Notes under the pieces: generated by a model | Seen by the model: only the letters and a program-made list of their open reading frames with translations | What the model was told of the DNA's origin: nothing | Databases searched by the model: none | Translations under genes and position numbers: made by a program | Shown: in pieces, positions 1 through 7,289 of the stretch | How positions within the stretch are numbered: position 1 is the first letter of the stretch | How the letters are laid out: every line of letters begins with the position of its first letter | DNA from: UBA5796 sp040752455 | GTDB lineage: Bacteria; Chloroflexota; Anaerolineae; Anaerolineales; Villigracilaceae | DNA: 64,000 nucleotides | Direction of reading: 5' to 3' | Assembly: GCA_049324115.1 (NCBI GenBank) | Contig: JBMOMN010000049.1 | Coordinates: 124,001 to 188,000 of the forward strand

Positions 1-1
1 A

Positions 2-61
2 GAGCGCTTCGGGGAAATCGCCCTCGCGCTGACAGGCCAGGAGCCATGCCCAACCCTCTAA
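2..61 (+). CDS. possible 3' end of an unidentified gene (partial)
   Basis: An open frame enters from the left edge and runs about 19 codons to a TAA at 59-61, overlapping the start of the thioredoxin gene by 16 nt. Its last residues read ERFGEIALALTGQ and then a short Cys/Pro tail. A short translational overlap with a TlpA gene would fit an upstream partner in cytochrome or redox maturation. Too little is visible to name a family, and another frame (stop at 30-32) cannot be excluded. Confidence 0.3.
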   Translation, partial: ERFGEIALALTGQEPCPTL

Positions 62-594
62 ACCCAAGACGCACCATTTTCATTTTCATCCTGCTCCTCG
101 GCGCAGCCTGGACCTTCGCCAGCCGCGACCCGTCCGCCGCCGGGACGGCTGCGGGCATCTCCGCCCCCCAGCAGGGATTCGAAGCTCCCGACTTCACCCT
201 GCAAAACCTGGACGGCGAACCGGTGGCGCTGTCCGACCTGCGCGGCCAGGCGGTGCTGGTCAACTTTTGGGCCACCTGGTGTCCGCCCTGCAAGGCTGAA
301 ATGCCCGCCATCCAGAAAGTGTACGACGAGTACAAAGCCGAAGGGTTCACCGTGCTGGCGGTCAACATGAGCTTCCAAGACGATACCGGCAACATCCCCG
401 GCTTCATGGCCGAATACGGGCTGGACTTCCCGGTCCTGCTCGAAAACAGCGGCCAGGTTGCCAAAACCTACCTGATCCGCTCGCTGCCGACCTCATTTTT
501 CATTGACCGGGAGGGCGTGATCCAGGAAGTGGTCGTCGGCGGTCCGATGGCCGAAGCCCTGCTGCGCGCCCGGATCGAAGCGATCCTGAAATAA
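46..594 (+). CDS. TlpA/ResA-like thiol-disulfide oxidoreductase
   Basis: Membrane-anchored thioredoxin-fold protein of 182 residues, expected outside the membrane, reducing or isomerising disulfides (for example apocytochrome c thiols). Residues about 10-26 form an uncleaved anchor or signal sequence. The redoxin domain starts near residue 45. The active site is FWATWCPPCKAEMP with Cys79 and Cys82, and the cis-proline loop is SLPTSFFID (Pro148). Length and motif order are normal for the family. A GGAG ribosome site lies just before the ATG. The next gene is an Lgt-like membrane protein. The exact substrate is not visible, so no symbol is given. Confidence 0.9.
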   Translation: MPNPLNPRRTIFIFILLLGAAWTFASRDPSAAGTAAGISAPQQGFEAPDFTLQNLDGEPVALSDLRGQAVLVNFWATWCPPCKAEMPAIQKVYDEYKAEGFTVLAVNMSFQDDTGNIPGFMAEYGLDFPVLLENSGQVAKTYLIRSLPTSFFIDREGVIQEVVVGGPMAEALLRARIEAILK

Positions 595-621
595 CCCAAT
601 TTAGCCAGAGAACTTCGAAAA

Positions 622-688
622 CAGACTTCGGAAGTCTCTTGGGATGAATCCACGCCCTTAAGACTCCGAAAAAGACTTCCGAAGTCTG
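622..688. repeat. inverted repeat doublet, GACTTCGGAAGTC family, copy 1
   Basis: Two 16-nt arms, CAGACTTCGGAAGTCT (622-637) and its exact reverse complement (673-688), are separated by 35 nt. Each arm is itself a near palindrome. Other copies lie at 16699-16760, 21532-21563 and, inside a gene, 58367-58435. The loops between arms are unrelated from copy to copy. The element fills most of the gap before the Lgt-like gene. Confidence 0.85.
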
Positions 689-701
689 CTGGACAAAAAC
701 C

Positions 702-1442
702 ATGCTGACCTTCTACCAAAACCTGCTCGCCCCGCCCCGCCACCTGATCCCCGTCCTGCTGACCATGTGGATCGGCCTCAATATCTCCGAATCCCTGGCC
801 CGCAAACGCGGCCAGCCCGCGGAGAAACTCTCGAACCTGGTCTTTTACGCCGTCGTCGCCTGGCTGGTCGGCGGGCGGCTGGCCTTCGCCGCGCTCCACC
901 CGCAAGCCTTTATCGCCAGCCCGCTCAGCCTTTTCTACCCCAACACCGACATCTTCGACCTGGCCGGCGCGTGGGTTGCAGCCCTGGCCACAGCCCTCAT
1001 TTACGCCCGCAAACATTCCCTGCTCAGCTGGGAAACCCTCGACTTCCTGGTCCCCTTTTTCGCCTTCACAACCCTCGGCCTGGCCCTGGCGCATCTGGCG
1101 GAGGGCAAAATCTTTGGGATCGAGACCTCCGTCCCCTGGGCGGTGGAGCAACTGGAGGCGCGGCGGCACCCGTACCTGATCTACGAACTGCTCGCGGCGT
1201 CCGGGACCCTCGGCCTGCTCTGGCCCCGATGGACGCGCTCCACGCCTGTGGCCGGTTCCGGCTTCTTCCTCTTCGCGGCTCTCACCAGCGGGTGGATGCT
1301 CTTCATCGAAGCCTTCCGCGGTGACAGCACCTTCATTTTCGGCGGGCTGCGGCTGGCGCAGGTCGGCGCGCTGGCCGTGCTGGCGATTTCCCTGTACTTG
1401 CTGGACGCTCGGTTCAAAGCCAGGCCTGCCATCACATCTTAA
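702..1442 (+). CDS. Lgt-like polytopic membrane protein, probably lacking transferase activity
   Basis: A 246-residue protein with about seven hydrophobic segments. It resembles prolipoprotein diacylglyceryl transferase in layout: an early segment with GLNISE, a middle YARKH segment like that in the true Lgt at 30847-31647, and IETSVPWAV followed by RRHPYLIYEL, which matches the region just after the Lgt catalytic loop. The hallmark R-x-GN-x-x-N motif and the glycine-rich loop are missing, so it is probably a divergent paralogue. It sits between a TlpA protein and folB. A role in redox or lipoprotein maturation is only a guess. No strong ribosome site is seen. Confidence 0.6.
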   Translation: MLTFYQNLLAPPRHLIPVLLTMWIGLNISESLARKRGQPAEKLSNLVFYAVVAWLVGGRLAFAALHPQAFIASPLSLFYPNTDIFDLAGAWVAALATALIYARKHSLLSWETLDFLVPFFAFTTLGLALAHLAEGKIFGIETSVPWAVEQLEARRHPYLIYELLAASGTLGLLWPRWTRSTPVAGSGFFLFAALTSGWMLFIEAFRGDSTFIFGGLRLAQVGALAVLAISLYLLDARFKARPAITS

Positions 1443-1458
1443 TATCCTGGCTACCCGC

Positions 1459-1812
1459 ATGGACAAAATCGTCATCCACAACCTGAAAGTCACCGGGGTC
1501 ATCGGCATTTACCCTCACGAACGCGTCACCGCCCAGGAGATGCGCATCTCGGTCATCCTCTACACCGACACGCGCCGCGCCGCCGAAACCGACGACATCG
1601 CCGATTGCGTGGATTACGATTCAGCCGCGAAAAAGATCACGGCGCACGCGCAGCAGGCCCATCGTCTGACGGTGGAGGCGCTGGCGGAAGATATCGCCAG
1701 GCTGTGCCTCGCCCTGCCGGGCGTCAAAAAAGTCCGCGTGCGGGTCGAAAAGCCGCACGCGGTCCCGGAAGCTGACTCGGTTGGGGTGGAAATCGAGCGG
1801 GGGCCGAACTAA
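1459..1812 (+). CDS. folB: dihydroneopterin aldolase
   Basis: A 117-residue enzyme of tetrahydrofolate synthesis that converts dihydroneopterin to 6-hydroxymethyl-dihydropterin and glycolaldehyde. It starts MDKIVIHNLKVTGVIGIYPH, the usual FolB opening, followed by the conserved glutamate region TAQEMRISV and CVDYDSAAKKI. The C-terminal VRVRVEKPHAVPEADSVGVE is typical. The open frame extends upstream to 1321, but homology begins only at the ATG at 1459, 16 nt after the preceding stop. Its TAA overlaps the stop of folE, which encodes the first enzyme of the same pathway on the other strand. Confidence 0.93.
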   Translation: MDKIVIHNLKVTGVIGIYPHERVTAQEMRISVILYTDTRRAAETDDIADCVDYDSAAKKITAHAQQAHRLTVEALAEDIARLCLALPGVKKVRVRVEKPHAVPEADSVGVEIERGPN

Positions 1813-2444
1813 ATCTGCAACGGCGACGCGCCGCGCGAAATGTTATCCAGGAATTCCTGGCGGGTGGCCAGGTTGGCCCGGAAAGCGCCGTGCATGGCCG
1901 AAGTGGTCATGCGGGCGTCGTGTTTTTTGACGCCGCGCATCATGGTACACATGTGCAGGCCCTCGATCACAACCGCCACCCCCTGCGGCTTGAGCAGGTC
2001 ACGGATGAAATCCGCGATCTGGCGGGTGAGGCGCTCCTGCACCTGGAGGCGGCGGGCGTACATGTCCACGATGCGGGGGATTTTCGACAGTCCCAGCACC
2101 TTGCCGTCGGGGATGTAGGCCACGTGCGCCCGGCCGATGAAGGGCAGCATGTGGTGTTCGCACAGGCTGAAAAATTCGATGTCGCGGACGAGCACCATTT
2201 CGTCGTAAGTCACGTTGAAAAGGGCGTCGTTGACCAGCGTGTGCGGATCGAGCCGATAACCCGACAACAATTCCGAGTACATGCGCGCCACCCGCTCCGG
2301 GGTGCGCCGAAGCCCTTCGCGCTCCGGGTTCTCCCCAACCGCCTGCAGGATGGTCCTCACGGCTTTGCTGATCGCCTCCCCGTCAATTCCCGACTGGCGG
2401 AGCGCCTCGTCGGTCAATCCATCGTCGAAATCAATGTAATCCAT
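1809..2444 (-). CDS. folE: GTP cyclohydrolase I
   Basis: A 211-residue homodecameric zinc enzyme that converts GTP to 7,8-dihydroneopterin triphosphate, the first step of folate synthesis. Zinc-site and catalytic segments are present: SLCEHHMLPF (Cys and His pair), VAYIPDGKVLGLSK, and EGLHMCTMMRGV with the second zinc Cys. Length is normal. It is convergent with folB, with the two stop codons overlapping at 1809-1812 and no room for a terminator between them. It lies downstream of hpf but is separated from it by an intrinsic terminator, so it probably has its own promoter. Confidence 0.96.
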   Translation of the reverse strand: MDYIDFDDGLTDEALRQSGIDGEAISKAVRTILQAVGENPEREGLRRTPERVARMYSELLSGYRLDPHTLVNDALFNVTYDEMVLVRDIEFFSLCEHHMLPFIGRAHVAYIPDGKVLGLSKIPRIVDMYARRLQVQERLTRQIADFIRDLLKPQGVAVVIEGLHMCTMMRGVKKHDARMTTSAMHGAFRANLATRQEFLDNISRGASPLQI

Positions 2445-2456
2445 AACTGTTTCCTG

Positions 2457-2490
2457 GAAAAAAACTGGCCCGGCGCTGTACGCTGGGCCA
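2457..2490 (-). terminator. intrinsic terminator after hpf
   Basis: Read on the minus strand, a stem TGGCCCAGCG / CGCCGGGCCA with a 5-nt loop is followed at once by a run of seven T. It lies between the hpf stop (2514) and folE. It is probably the end of the tad-comF-hpf transcript. Confidence 0.85.
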
Positions 2491-2513
2491 GCACTTCACG
2501 CGGCAATTCAAGT

Positions 2514-3089
2514 TCAGCCGACTTCAGTCTCGATCAAGCCGTAGCTGCCGTCACGGCGGCGGTACATCACGTTGACCGCGTTGCTCTCCATGTTGAAGAA
2601 CACGAAGAAATTATCGTGCCCGATCAGGCGCATCTGCTCCACCGCCTCCAACTCCGTCATGGGGATGAGCACAAACTTCTTGCGCCGGGCGATCTCGGGG
2701 GCTTCCTCTTCAGCCATTTCTTCGGCGACCGCTTCGAGCGGCGGTTCGATGACCTCCGCCGCGGAGCGGCCATCGCCGCGGCCGCGGTAACGTTTCCCTT
2801 TGTAGCGGTCAATCTGGCGCTGCATTTTGTCGAGCGCCTTGTCGAAGGCCGCAAAAATATCTTCGGCGCGCTCTTCGGTCCGCAGGATATACCCCTTGCC
2901 GCGCACCGTGATCTGGGCCACATTGCGGTCGGTTATGCTGCGGGCCGTCTTTACGTAAGTCAAATCAACCCTGGTTTCGTCAATGTTTCCCAAGAACTTG
3001 TCCAGTTTACCGCCTTTCTTGGAGACGTAGTCCTCGAGACGAGTGTTCATCTCCATATTCCTGGTAAAAATTTGCAGTTTCTCTGACAT
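2514..3089 (-). CDS. hpf: long-form ribosome hibernation promoting factor
   Basis: A 191-residue protein that dimerises idle 70S ribosomes into 100S particles. The N-terminal S30AE/RaiA fold (about residues 1-105) contains NMEMNTRLEDYVSKK and DKALDKMQRQIDRYK. After a charged linker, the C-terminal dimerisation domain (about 130-190) contains KKFVLIPMTELEAVEQM and IGHDNFFVFFN. Having this second domain marks the long form found in Gram-positives and Chloroflexota. A very strong AAGGAGG site precedes the ATG. A terminator follows. It lies 44 nt after comF and may be co-transcribed with it or driven from inside comF. Confidence 0.95.
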   Translation of the reverse strand: MSEKLQIFTRNMEMNTRLEDYVSKKGGKLDKFLGNIDETRVDLTYVKTARSITDRNVAQITVRGKGYILRTEERAEDIFAAFDKALDKMQRQIDRYKGKRYRGRGDGRSAAEVIEPPLEAVAEEMAEEEAPEIARRKKFVLIPMTELEAVEQMRLIGHDNFFVFFNMESNAVNVMYRRRDGSYGLIETEVG

Positions 3090-3133
3090 CAGTTCCTCCT
3101 TGTTAGGTTAAGTGATACGTACTCTATGGCTTT

Positions 3134-3874
3134 TTACACGTCTTTCAACCCATGCCGGGCCAGCGCCCTGGCAACTGTGAAACCGTAAACCTGTTGCGCG
3201 CCCGCCCGCATCAGGGCCTCGGCGCAAGAGGCGAGGGTCGCTCCGGTGGTGGTGACATCATCCACGACCAGGACGGCCTTGCCTCGTACCTGGGAGGGCT
3301 GCGCCACGAATGCGCCCCGGACGTTTTGCCTGCGTTCTTCCCTGGACAGTCCGACCTGCGATCGGGTCTCACGCGCGCGACTCAACGCCTGAGGCCGATA
3401 CCCCCATCCACACATGAGCGTCAACGGTAAAGCGACCATGCTAACCTGATTATACCCGCGTTCTGCCAGGCGCTTGCGGCTCAACGGGACGGGCGCGACG
3501 ATTTCGACCGGCCAGCCCAAATTCTGGATGGATTCGCCCATGGCAGCGGCCAATGCCTCCCCCAGGCCCATATCGCGGCGATATTTCAACCGGTGGAGCG
3601 CCTGTCGCACGGGCTGGTCGAAAACCGACCAGGAACGCAAGGCAACATAAAAGGGTGGCGAGGACCGGCATCCATCGCACACCCCGGCTAATTGTTGAGG
3701 CGTTCCACACACCTCGCAGACCGGCTCGAGCGGCCGGACGACGCGCGTCTGGCAGCCGTCACACCAACGAGTCCCGGGCCGCCCGCAGCCTCCGCAGGTC
3801 GGAGGCAGGACCCAGTCCAGGCCGGTCCACAGGTTGCGGTAAAAACGGTATCCCCAGTGAGCAGCCTGCCCCAT
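3134..3874 (-). CDS. comF: ComF-family phosphoribosyltransferase-like protein
   Basis: A 246-residue ComF/GntX-type protein. The N-terminus has two zinc-ribbon pairs, CGGCGRPGTRWCDGC and CEVCGTPQQLAGVCDGC. A phosphoribosyltransferase fold follows, with the PRPP-binding loop VLVVDDVTTTGATLAS near residues 195-212. In Bacillus subtilis ComF is needed for DNA uptake; in other bacteria its function is unclear. Here it sits 16 nt downstream of tadC, so it is probably transcribed with the pilus genes, and this could point to pilus-linked DNA uptake. That link is inference. Confidence 0.88.
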   Translation of the reverse strand: MGQAAHWGYRFYRNLWTGLDWVLPPTCGGCGRPGTRWCDGCQTRVVRPLEPVCEVCGTPQQLAGVCDGCRSSPPFYVALRSWSVFDQPVRQALHRLKYRRDMGLGEALAAAMGESIQNLGWPVEIVAPVPLSRKRLAERGYNQVSMVALPLTLMCGWGYRPQALSRARETRSQVGLSREERRQNVRGAFVAQPSQVRGKAVLVVDDVTTTGATLASCAEALMRAGAQQVYGFTVARALARHGLKDV

Positions 3875-3890
3875 AAATCCGTTTGTTGCC

Positions 3891-4844
3891 TTACATGAAT
3901 TCGCTAAAGAGCCTGACGAAGATCATCGCGGCGGGGGTCAACAGAATGATGAGAATGGACGGAAATATCAACAACCCCATGGGCATGATCATCTTGATCG
4001 GGGCCTTGTGGGCCTCTTCTTCGGCCCGCTGGCGGCGCTTCATGCGCATCTGCTCGGATTGGATGCGAAGCACCTTGGCCATGCTGACACCCAGTTGCTC
4101 GCTTTGAATAACCGCAGCCACGAAGCTGGTCAGTTCTGCCAGGCCGATCCGATCGGACATGTCCTTGAGCGCCTCGCGGCGGGTCTTGCCCAACTGGATC
4201 TCACGGATGGTGCGGGAAAAAGCCAGGGAGAGTTCGTTTTCCCATTTTTCGCTCACCTTGGTCATGGCGGCATCGAAACCCAGACCGGCTTCGACGCAGA
4301 TCGTGAGCAGGTCGAGGGCGTCGGGCATGGCGTTGCGGATTTCCTTTTGGCGGCGGTTGATCCGGCTTTTCAGGAACAGGGTCGGCAGGAAATAACCGGC
4401 GAGCACCGCCCCGCCGACGATGAGGGCAATCTGCATCACCGGCGGCCTGGACGGAGAGATCATGAAAACCAGCCCCAAAAAGGCGGGCAGCCCGAGGGTG
4501 GTCGCCAGGCGGAGCGCGAAAAATGTCCCGGCATCCATTCGCATGGGATTGCCGGCCATTTCAAGTTTGATCGAGATATCCTGCAACTGGCTTTGAGGCG
4601 TGAAACGGGCGGAAATCTCACCCATCCTTCGCAATGCCGGGTAGATGATCCGCTCCATCAGCGGCTGCGAAAGTTCGATCTCCTCCAAGGAAACCAGGTC
4701 GCCTCGCTCGCTGAATTCAGCCAGGCGCGCCGCCAAGGGGTCATCGTCTTCACGCGGGACCCGCGAACCGGCAACGATCAAGGCAATCGCGCCCCCTACC
4801 ACCACCACGCCGAGGATCACCCAGATTATGATGTTCACGTTCAT
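3891..4844 (-). CDS. tadC: Tad pilus inner-membrane platform protein TadC
   Basis: A 317-residue type II secretion F-domain protein. It has an N-terminal membrane segment (5-26), two central ones near 110-150, the cytoplasmic helical domain with PDALDLLTICVEAGLGFDAA, and a C-terminal anchor. With TadB it forms the membrane platform that transmits the work of the CpaF ATPase to Flp pilin assembly. Its start is one base after the tadB stop, so the two are translationally linked. Length is typical. Confidence 0.92.
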   Translation of the reverse strand: MNVNIIIWVILGVVVVGGAIALIVAGSRVPREDDDPLAARLAEFSERGDLVSLEEIELSQPLMERIIYPALRRMGEISARFTPQSQLQDISIKLEMAGNPMRMDAGTFFALRLATTLGLPAFLGLVFMISPSRPPVMQIALIVGGAVLAGYFLPTLFLKSRINRRQKEIRNAMPDALDLLTICVEAGLGFDAAMTKVSEKWENELSLAFSRTIREIQLGKTRREALKDMSDRIGLAELTSFVAAVIQSEQLGVSMAKVLRIQSEQMRMKRRQRAEEEAHKAPIKMIMPMGLLIFPSILIILLTPAAMIFVRLFSEFM

Positions 4845-4845
4845 C

Positions 4846-5811
4846 TCACACCTCGATATCCGCGATCTTCATCATAACGAAATAGCCGATAATGATCAGA
4901 AGTAACGCAACCGCGAGAGCGATGGAACCACAAACGAGGTTCTCCGGCAGGAAGAAGGTCATAATGTATTCACGATTGATGAACCACAAAACTGCAACCA
5001 GCCCGAAGGGGATCATTGCCATGAACTGGCCTGAGGTCCGAACCTGCGAGGTCAGCACTCGAATCTCGCCCTTGATGCGAATGCGTTCGCGAATGGTGTA
5101 CGAAATCGTATCCAGGATTTCCGAGAGATTGCCGCCGACCTCGCGCTGGACATTGACCGCGGTGACGACGAAATCCAGGTCCTCGCTTGGGATGCGGCGC
5201 AGCAGGTTGTCCAGGGCGCGTTCCATGGGAATGCCCAACTGCATCTCCTGGACGACGCGGCGGAATTCGTCGCAAATGGGTGTCGGCAACTCTTTGCTGA
5301 CCGCTTCCATGGCCTGCATGGTGGAGTATCCTGCCCGCAGGCCGTTGACCATCAGGTTCAGCATGTCGGGTAACTGGTCGTTGAAGAGTTGCAGCCGTTT
5401 TTTCTGTTGCCGCTTGACGTAGAAGTTGGGCAGGAAAGCGCCCACGACCGCACCCAGCCCGGCAGAAATGGGATCACCGCCGATCAACCCGAGCAAGGCG
5501 GCGCCTCCCAGGATGGCGCCAATGATCAAAACGAAATATTCGCCGACTTTTAGTTTCAGGTCGGCCCGCGCAAGCTCACGAGCCATCCGGTCACCGAACG
5601 ATGACTTTTCGACCCGCTTATTGATCCACTCCATGTAAACGGATTCGGAGGCGCGCGTTGCTGCGGACTGGTCTCCCCCCTCCTCCAGATAGCGTCCGAG
5701 GCGGTCCTCGACGAGGCTGCGCTCGCTGGACACGGAGACGACAATCCCCACGACCAGCAGAAGCAGGGCCAGGCCGCTACCCACGATGAGAATTAAAGTA
5801 AGCGGAGACAT
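4846..5811 (-). CDS. tadB: Tad pilus inner-membrane platform protein TadB
   Basis: A 321-residue type II secretion F-domain protein paired with TadC. An N-terminal hydrophobic anchor is followed by a short cytoplasmic stretch, two membrane segments near 95-130, the F domain with LPDMLNLMVNGLRAGYS and MQLGIPMERALDNL, and two C-terminal membrane segments. It lies 30 nt after cpaF and directly before tadC. The gene order cpaF-tadB-tadC is the classic Tad order. Confidence 0.93.
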   Translation of the reverse strand: MSPLTLILIVGSGLALLLLVVGIVVSVSSERSLVEDRLGRYLEEGGDQSAATRASESVYMEWINKRVEKSSFGDRMARELARADLKLKVGEYFVLIIGAILGGAALLGLIGGDPISAGLGAVVGAFLPNFYVKRQQKKRLQLFNDQLPDMLNLMVNGLRAGYSTMQAMEAVSKELPTPICDEFRRVVQEMQLGIPMERALDNLLRRIPSEDLDFVVTAVNVQREVGGNLSEILDTISYTIRERIRIKGEIRVLTSQVRTSGQFMAMIPFGLVAVLWFINREYIMTFFLPENLVCGSIALAVALLLIIIGYFVMMKIADIEV

Positions 5812-5841
5812 AAGGTTGGCTATCCTTAAGAAATTTTACAT

Positions 5842-7266
5842 CTAGTAGCGACGACGCTCCCCAACTCCGAAAATGGACGGCGGCAGGTGGATCCCGGCCG
5901 TTTCGATTTTATCCATGAATTTGGGACGCAACCCTGTGGGGCGCAGTCGCCCAACGATCTTGCCGTTTTCAATGCCCGTCTGCTCGAAGGCGAAAATGTC
6001 AGTGGTCGTGATGACATCACCTTCCATGCCGCTTACCTCAGTGACCGCCACGACCTTGCGGGTGCCGTCACGCATACGTTCCTGGTGGCATACCACGTGG
6101 ATCGCGGATGAAATCTGTTCGCGAATGGCGCGCACCGGCAGGTCCATACCGGCCATCAGGGTCATGGTCTCGAGACGGGCCAGGGTGTCCCGCGGGCTGT
6201 TCGAGTGCAGGGTGGTCATCGAACCGTCGTGACCTGTGTTCATCGCCTGGAGCATGTCCAGGGCGGCGTCGTCACGGATCTCGCCGACCACGATCCGGTC
6301 GGGGCGCATACGCAGGGCGTTGATGACCAGGGCGCGGATCGTAATCTCGCCGCGGCCTTCAATGTTTGGAGGGCGTGACTCCAGCGTGACCACGTGTTCC
6401 TGGCGAAGCTGCAATTCGGCCGCGTTCTCGATGGTCAAAATACGTTCGTCGCCCGGGATGAAGCTGGACATGATGTTCAACAGGGTGGTCTTACCGGAAC
6501 CCGTACCGCCGGAGATCACGATATTGAGCCTGGCTTCCACGCATGCCTTCAGGAATTGCAGCGCTTCAGCCGAGATCGAACCGAACTGGATCAATTGTTC
6601 GACCGTGATCGGGTTTTTGGAAAATTTACGGATGGTCAGCGTCGGGCCTACGAGGGAGATGGGCGGGATGACGGCGTTCACGCGGGAACCGTCCGGCAAA
6701 CGGGCATCCACGTAAGGGCTTGACTCGTCAATGCGGCGGCCGAGTGGCGCCACAATGCGGTCTATGATGCGCATCACGTGTTCGTTGCTCTCGAACGTCA
6801 CCGGGACACGGTGGATTTTACCACCGCGCTCGATGTAGATATTCTTGGACCCATTGACCATGATTTCGGTGATGCTCTCATCCTCCAGCAGGGGCTGCAA
6901 GGGGCCAAAGCCCAAGATTTCGGCAGTGATTTGCTCAAAGAGGCGGTGCCGTTCAGGTCGGGACAGGACAATGTTTTCTTCGCTGAGAATCTGCTCGAAC
7001 AACTCCTGGATGGTGCGCTTGACCTCGTCGGTCTTGGTAATGTCCATTGACGGATCGAGGATGCTCAAAAGTTTGTTCTGCACGCGGGTTTTGAGATCGA
7101 AATATGTGCCAGCCTGCGGAGATGCGGTCGGGGCGTTGACCCGGCGGGCCTGCAGGGATGAAAGTCGCGAATTATCGGAAGACCCTGGAGGGGTGGTTGC
7201 CCCCGGTTGCTTCTGGGGAACGTTGTTGTTCCCCTGGCTCTGCTCAATCCGTTTGAGTAATGACAT
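5842..7266 (-). CDS. cpaF: Tad pilus assembly ATPase CpaF/TadA
   Basis: A 474-residue hexameric secretion ATPase of the VirB11/PilT superfamily that powers Flp pilus assembly. The first 60 residues are polar and probably disordered. The N-domain carries ILGFGPLQPLLEDESITEIM and PYVDARLPDGSRVNAVIPP. The ATPase domain has Walker A GGTGSGKT (253-260), ENAAELQL, and a Walker B/His-box region with MRPDRIVVGEIRDDAALDM and MNTGHDGSMTTLHSN. All expected motifs are intact. It is encoded 24 nt after cpaE in a minus-strand operon. Confidence 0.96.
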   Translation of the reverse strand: MSLLKRIEQSQGNNNVPQKQPGATTPPGSSDNSRLSSLQARRVNAPTASPQAGTYFDLKTRVQNKLLSILDPSMDITKTDEVKRTIQELFEQILSEENIVLSRPERHRLFEQITAEILGFGPLQPLLEDESITEIMVNGSKNIYIERGGKIHRVPVTFESNEHVMRIIDRIVAPLGRRIDESSPYVDARLPDGSRVNAVIPPISLVGPTLTIRKFSKNPITVEQLIQFGSISAEALQFLKACVEARLNIVISGGTGSGKTTLLNIMSSFIPGDERILTIENAAELQLRQEHVVTLESRPPNIEGRGEITIRALVINALRMRPDRIVVGEIRDDAALDMLQAMNTGHDGSMTTLHSNSPRDTLARLETMTLMAGMDLPVRAIREQISSAIHVVCHQERMRDGTRKVVAVTEVSGMEGDVITTTDIFAFEQTGIENGKIVGRLRPTGLRPKFMDKIETAGIHLPPSIFGVGERRRY

Positions 7267-7289
7267 TACGAACTCCTGTCACGTAACCG

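Noticed and set aside
1890..3086. 398-residue open frame on the plus strand
   Set aside because: Spans the antisense of folE and hpf including the terminator between them; not a gene.
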